From contig WAID01000004.1 of assembly GCA_016584495.1 (NCBI GenBank), positions 2,108,001-2,172,000 on the forward strand: DNA of 64,000 nucleotides, read 5' to 3'. This DNA comes from Celoporthe dispersa (Eukaryota; Ascomycota; Sordariomycetes; Diaporthales; Cryphonectriaceae). How positions within the stretch are numbered: position 1 is the first letter of the stretch; each line of letters starts with the position of its first letter. The notes under the pieces were generated by a model, which worked only from the letters and a program-made list of their open reading frames with translations, had not been told where the DNA came from and did no database searches. The position numbers were made by a program, and so were the translations under genes. This document shows, piece by piece, positions 59,045 through 64,000 of the stretch.

Positions 59045-60471
59045 ATTATTGAGGACTTTAGGGGTGTGTGAAGTGTGCACTGTGGACAACAACAACAAGC
59101 AGAACACTCGTGGACCCTTCTTTCCCTGGCCTGTTCAAAATCAACATCATCCTCGAATAGTTTTCGTTACATGTCTGGACCTCTCTAGAGCCCACTTACC
59201 TTGGTCTTGCATGGTCCCAAGTTGATTTCATGTAGAATTGGTATCACCTGAGTGTGAGCCTTACCTAGGAGTGAAAATGTAAATATCTGAAGTGGGCACG
59301 AGGAGCTGGGAAATGCACACAAGTAAAATAAACAACGTTATGCAGAAATAAGTCGTCCTCTCTATCTGGTCCTCTTCATTTCAAACTCATAATCCATCTG
59401 GCCCGGAAGCTCTGCAACAGCATTTCTCCCTCAACATGATCATTTTCCTTTGCTTGGTTATAGCCGTTCATTTGCACCAAGACTTTGTTGGCTAATTATC
59501 AGTCAAGCCATCATCATGACACCACGCTTAATCATCAGTCCCATTTCCACACACACACAGCTCAAAGCCATCGAGGCTACGACTTGGCTTATCTGAGCCT
59601 TCGAATTCCTACTCGCCGTTGTTCGTATACATATACGTACTGACGCATGCTATTCATATCCTACCCATACCCTACTCCATCCTCGATCCTTTTCCTGGCT
59701 TTCCCCTTTTTTTTCTCTTTTCTCTTCTTTCTTTTCTTTCGTTTGTATTGAGAGAATGATTAACTTAACAACGTTGAAGACCAAAAGAAAAAAAGAAAAG
59801 AAAGAAAGGAATAAAAGGAGAAAAAGCAAGAGAGGACTAGCAATCTACAAGGGAGGGCAACCTAGACTGATATAGGCGGGTTCTGAAGTCAAGGCCCGAT
59901 TCTTAATAATCACCGGAAGAAGTGCTCAGGACACGCACCGCGGCGCCGCCAGTAGTGACGGTTCACATGAGGAGGAACTTGGGTGAAAGTCGTCTGGGGA
60001 AGCCACTTGCTCAAGGTCGTCGGGCACGCCGTTCCACATTACCAACTTACAGTAAGCCGATTCTTATCAAGATTTCGAGATACAGCACATAAAGAGCGGC
60101 AGCCCACGCGCTGATGAGTGATCACTCAACAGCAATGACGCCATGCACGGCTCGGAATCGCCATTCCGATCTTCGTTTCGCTGCATCAGCCTGCAGGAGC
60201 TTATGTTTCGCAGTTTGCTCTAAACGCCGACCACTATTGCCGGGCGATGTGTGTGGCGGAAAGAATGAAAACAGTATAATTATCCACGCCTGGGAGCCCG
60301 ACCCCGCTCTCACGAAACACTCACTTTACGCTCAACTTTACGGGGCAAGCAGTGAATCTTTTCTTTCTCTCTCTCTTTTTTTGGGCACCAAAGACCTGGC
60401 TGCCGTGCTGTCATCTAAAGACAAGAACACCATCTCTGTGTAGAACCTCCCCACTCTGCTTCATCATCATC
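59045..60471. other. Intergenic, 1.4 kb
   Basis: 3' flank of the membrane protein and promoter of the aldo/keto reductase. Long T- and A-rich patches lie at 59705-59830. A short spliceable minus-strand frame at 59910-60135 is described under findings; not called as a gene. Confidence 0.5.
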
Positions 60472-61669
60472 ATGGCAGATAAGCCTCTGCCGCCGAAGCT
60501 CAAGGAGAGCATAGCCAATTCCCTCTGCGAATACCGACAGCTTGGGAAGAGTGGCCTCCGCATTTCTGTCCCGATATTTGGGTGCATGAGCTTTGGCGAC
60601 CCGAGGACCCTGCCATGGGCCATTGGCGAGGACGAGGTACGTTTATATCCAACCTCTCGCCTGCTTGAACTCTTCACAATATCCACATCCAATTTTTTTT
60701 TTTTTTGCCTTTCCTTCTTAAAGCTGACTCTCTCCTGCCCTTCACCAGGCTCTCCCCCTCCTGAAGGCTGCCTACGACAAGGGGCTCACGAGTTGGGACA
60801 CGGCAAATGTCTACTCCAACGGCGTCAGCGAGGAGATCATCGGCAAGGCCATCAAGAAGTATGAGCTCCCGCGCCACAAGCTGGTCATCATGACCAAGTG
60901 CTATGGTGCCGTCTCCGAGGACCCAGAGGGCCGCTACGTGCTACAGAGAGACGCCTACCATGCCTCCAAGGACTACCAGAACCACTTCGGGCTGGGCCGC
61001 CTGGCCATCTTCAACCAGGTCGAGGCCTCGCTGAGGCGTCTAGACACGCCGTACATCGACCTGCTGCAGATCCACCGGTTCGACGGCACGATCCCCATCG
61101 AGGAGACCATGGAGGCGCTGCACGACCTCGTGAAGTCGGGCAAGGTCCGCTACATCGGGGCGTCGAGCATGTGGGCCTTCCAGTTCGCCCAAATGCAGTT
61201 CGCCGCCGAGAAGAACGGCTGGACCAAGTTCGTCTCCATGCAGAACCACTACAACCTCCTCTACCGTGAAGAGGAGCGCGAGATGAACCGCTTCTGCGAC
61301 GCCACGGGGGTCGGGCTGATCCCCTGGGCGCCTCTGTGCCGCGGCCATCTCGCCCGCCCGCCGTCCGAGTTTGGTAGCACGCCCAGGTCCGAAGGCGAGA
61401 AGCAGAGCAGCCCGGGGAGCCACGGGACCGTGGAGCCCGACCTGACCATTATCAAGAGGGTCATTGAGATCGCGGACAAGAAAGGCTGGCCCATGTCTCA
61501 TGTGGCCCTGGCGTGGATCAACAAGAGGGTTGCCAGCCCCATCATCGGGTTCAGCAAGCTGGAGAGGATCGACCAGGCCGTCTCGGCGCGGGGCAAGGTG
61601 CTTACCGAGGAGGAGGACAAGTACCTGGAGGAGCTGTACGAGCCTAAGAAGATCCAAGGACACTCGTAA
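60472..61669 (+). CDS. Aldo/keto reductase (yeast YPR127W/AAD-like group)
   Basis: NAD(P)H-dependent carbonyl reductase with a TIM-barrel fold. Exons 60472-60636 and 60749-61669 encode 361 residues. The catalytic tetrad is complete: Asp72 and Tyr77 in SWDTANVYSNG, Lys105 in VIMTKCYG, His164 in LLQIHRFDGT. Cofactor-binding blocks near the C-terminus include ALAWINKRVASPIIGFSKLE. The intron is 112 bp with a long T run and a CTGAC branch. The insertion GRYVLQRDAYHASKDYQNHF (about residues 117-136) is usual for fungal members acting on aryl-alcohol or similar aldehydes. Substrate not determinable. Confidence 0.93.
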
Positions 61670-62195
61670 ACGCTTCCGTATGTCATTTGCGGAACTGCGG
61701 TATTCTAGTCAGAATATGTTGGTCCATGAGCTGATGGCTCCATTTTCATTTTTTTTTTAAAAAAAACTTTGGGAAATATTCAAGTGTTCATGTGCATTGA
61801 AAAGATCACGGGGAATATCAGAATGAAACAGACAAAAGAGAATGAGCTCACACATGCGCCTCCCCTGACTCCAGCTTTCGCTTCTTCTTGTTCTTCTTCT
61901 TCTTCGCTCTAGAAAGTACGCGTATCGCCGAGTCAGGCTGCATTAAAACCCCTACCTGTGTCTAGGTTAGTGCAACGTGAGGCTATTTGACACAGTTACC
62001 GCAAAGGCCATGAGAGCGGGACTTTGATGTTTAAAGCCCGGATCACAAACTATTTCTGTGCTGGGGCAGGAGAACAATATTATGTTCTGTGAGAACTAAG
62101 GAAAAAGGGAACAAAAGGGGGGAGGGAGAAGGAAGACAAAGAAAAGGAAGAAAAAGAAAAGAAAAGGAAAGGAAACAGCGCTCCGTTCTCTTGCC
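61670..62195. other. Intergenic spacer between convergent genes
   Basis: Poly-T/A at 61748-61766 and purine-rich tract at 62098-62180 lie in the 3' flanks of both genes. No gene seen. Confidence 0.55.
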
Positions 62196-63239
62196 TCAGA
62201 CCCTCTCTCGGCTCTCAAAGGAAGGTCTGTTTCGTCTCGGAATCACCCTGCGATCCACGAGCTCGGCGGCCCAACGCACACCTCGCTTCCTCTTCTTGGG
62301 CACCAGGGCCCTCTTCCTCGAGCGGGCCTTCTTTTTGGCCGCTCCTTGTCCCTTTCTTCCTCCCCTCCCTGCTCTTCCCCCCTCATTCATCTCGTTCATC
62401 TCGCTGAAGCGGCGCTTCAGGATCGGTCTGGGCGGCGCGATGGGGGCTATGATCTGTCCCGGCATCAGCGTGGACCCGTAGGCTCTCTGAAGTTCTCCGG
62501 CGTAAAGATGGAACAGTTGGCGGGCCTCTGAAAAAGAAGAAACGTTTAACTGGTCAGCTTAATGCGCTCAAGAAAGGCCGATAAATTATAGAGGAGAAAG
62601 TGTTCACTTACCACTGCCCTGGGGAAGAGGAATCACATCAGCTACGCCTGTCATTGGGTTGACCAGCTGGTCCTTACCACCAGGCAAACGCGCCACCCAC
62701 TCGCGGTACTGGACCAAGCGAGATGCAGCCCGGTGTGCCCAGGTCTCGGGCATGCGAGGGCCGTACTTGTTCGAGAACCAGGTCTCCCCGCGGAGAAGAC
62801 ACCTCTCCAGCTCCATGAGAACGTCTCGAATCGCCTAGAAACGAGAACCTGTCTCAATTGTAGGGTGGACGACGGGACGACGGTCAAAGACAAGGTCAAA
62901 AACGAAGTTGCGGAACTGATTGACTGTCTCTGGGCTGACGGCACCCGCGTCACCACCGCGGACTTCGCGGATGACCATCGTCCAGAACAAGACATCGAAG
63001 TGCTCGCTCTTGCGCTCGCTGGTGGGACTCGTTGCATCGTATTGGATGTACAGGTCAGAGAGGTGTTTGACGAGGCGGAGGAGGCGGAGGAGATTGTTGG
63101 TGATGATGTCGGACGGACGGGTGAGGGCTTCGATGAGCAAGTCGCCCTCGATCTTGAGGTTCTGGATGAAGACATCGCCAACCTCAGTGCGATGTAGTCT
63201 GGCCAACGCGCGGCGTATTTCTTTCACTTCGCCCACCAT
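62196..63239 (-). CDS. Basic C-terminus protein of unknown function, with in-frame TAG or short intron
   Basis: Minus-strand model from ATG 63239 to TGA 62196, with a clear intron 62528-62611 (GTAAGT to TTTCAG). The N-terminal part is helical: VKEIRRALARLHRTEVGDVF, EALTRPSDIITNNLLRLLRL and FWTMVIREV. The middle has ERCLLRGETWFSNKYGPRMP and WAHRAASRLVQYREWVARLP; the C-terminus is Lys/Arg-rich (KKKARSRKRALVPKKRKRG), a likely nuclear/nucleolar signal. An in-frame TAG (62835-62837) separates the first two parts, which are in the same frame. It can be removed as a 57-bp intron 62835-62891, but its donor GTCTTT is poor; other donors are equally weak. If spliced, about 300 residues. Family not recognised; break or unusual splicing unresolved. 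Confidence 0.6.
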
Positions 63240-64000
63240 CGTTCTTGTAGTGGTGATGGTGTCTTGCCAAGGGAGTCTGTGGTTTGTTCAGGTTTGTACA
63301 GACGGAACGTTCAGAAGTTTTGGGAGCGCACTTGTGAATAGGGAGGAGAGATAAAAGAAATAAATATGCACTAGCGTATTGAATCAAAAACACTCAATGG
63401 CAGGGTCACGCGTTCGTGTGTTCGCGAGCTCGCGACGCAGTTCCCTCCACCGACAATATCAACAGTTCACTATAAGAGAGATCTTTGGAAATAAAACCTA
63501 GACCGACTTGAATGTCAGTTAAAACAATTCATCATTATCCCAGGAAATATTTGTTACATAAATAGCAATTGTTTAAAAAAGTGCAAAAATTGAATCAAAG
63601 GCTCCTAGAGGCTAGGATTGTACATACAGCTGCCTAAAACCAGGGGACTGTATCTTATAGTGCAGAGGGATTTGCAGTTAACCACCTCGACCACTACACT
63701 ACGTACACGGCCTTTGATTCGCTAAGTGATAGTGCAACTGTTGGATTTGTTTATCCAGCCACCGACTGTCATTAGACAGTTGTTAGGACGCTCACTACCT
63801 GCCCGCCTTGTTTCGGAGCCTATATACATACAACCTGCTTGTTCATACTGGTGCTAACGTCAAAGACGGCTCCCAGCCAGGTCCCGCGAGACAGAGAAAG
63901 ACACTACAGACCTCCGGGCACTAAAGGATAACCATCCCCAGTGCTCACTGGAAATGATGTGGTCGGTATGGACAGGAAGGCCTCGCACAAGAGAGGTTGA
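63240..64000. other. Right-end non-coding region
   Basis: Promoter of the preceding minus-strand gene, then AT-rich sequence (63480-63600) and the inverted-repeat element below. No ORF of interest. Confidence 0.55.
63592..63720 (-). repeat. 129-bp element with 11-bp terminal inverted repeats and tRNA-like sequence
   Basis: GAATCAAAGGC (63592-63602) and its exact reverse complement (63710-63720) bound 107 bp. On the minus strand the inside contains GTGTAGTGGTCGAGGTGG, like a tRNA D-arm/A-box, and a weak T-arm-like TGGTTTTAGGC. No complete cloverleaf folds, and no target-site duplication is visible. It may be a tRNA-derived or MITE-like relic. Confidence 0.45.

Noticed and set aside
59940..60060. 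Possible RNase P/MRP-like RNA because of a GTGAAAGTC motif
   Set aside because: No matching partner helices or second conserved region could be found; a single short motif is not enough.

Overview
The window is nuclear DNA of a filamentous ascomycete (Pezizomycotina, probably Sordariomycetes; I cannot name the genus). Genes carry short GT-AG introns (mostly 55-115 bp) with CTGAC/CTAAC-type branch sites. They lie on both strands with gaps of 0.1-4 kb, and the gene set (Zn2Cys6 regulator, Dal5-type MFS permease, mannitol-1-phosphate dehydrogenase, GH92 mannosidase, Dnf3-type flippase) is typical of these fungi. I find no transposase, reverse transcriptase, secondary-metabolite core enzyme or CRISPR array.

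Layout. 1-5.1 kb: end of a phosphatidylserine decarboxylase, a single-pass membrane protein and a microbial-type PARG/macrodomain protein. 7.2-10.2 kb: secreted GH92 alpha-mannosidase. 10.6 kb: intron-containing tRNA-Pro(CGG). 13.0-18.1 kb: MFS permease, a PHS1/HACD-like dehydratase carrying an internal 69-bp tandem duplication, and a TauD-type dioxygenase. 19.1-24.7 kb: COPI beta-prime subunit (Sec27) and mannitol-1-phosphate 5-dehydrogenase. 24.7-28.9 kb: the largest gene-free stretch. 28.9-34.6 kb: DUR3-type urea permease, a ubiquitin-like fusion protein and a 77-residue protein. 35.5-41.1 kb: Zn2Cys6 transcription factor and a tryptophan-rich protein. 43.6-48.1 kb: P4-ATPase. 49.6-53.1 kb: ankyrin-like protein and MFSD5-type transporter. 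53.2-56.8 kb: the divergent ribosome-biogenesis pair SSF1/RRP3. 58.3-63.2 kb: four-TM membrane protein, aldo/keto reductase and an unknown basic protein. The right end has a 129-bp inverted-repeat element with tRNA-like sequence.

Most genes are unlinked housekeeping or nutrient functions. Two relations stand out. SSF1 and RRP3 share a 379-bp divergent promoter with an RRPE-like motif. The ubiquitin-like fusion gene and the tryptophan-rich gene, 7 kb apart, share a similar N-terminal domain of about 80 residues. The fusion gene joins this module to a ubiquitin fold ending in GG and a C-terminal KPxIYL domain; it is the best candidate here for something undescribed.

A caution applies throughout. 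Six otherwise intact conserved genes contain seven apparent one-base frameshifts, six of them in short single-base runs. This looks like residual sequencing or assembly indels rather than gene decay. Affected genes are annotated as CDS, with the break recorded and not repaired.
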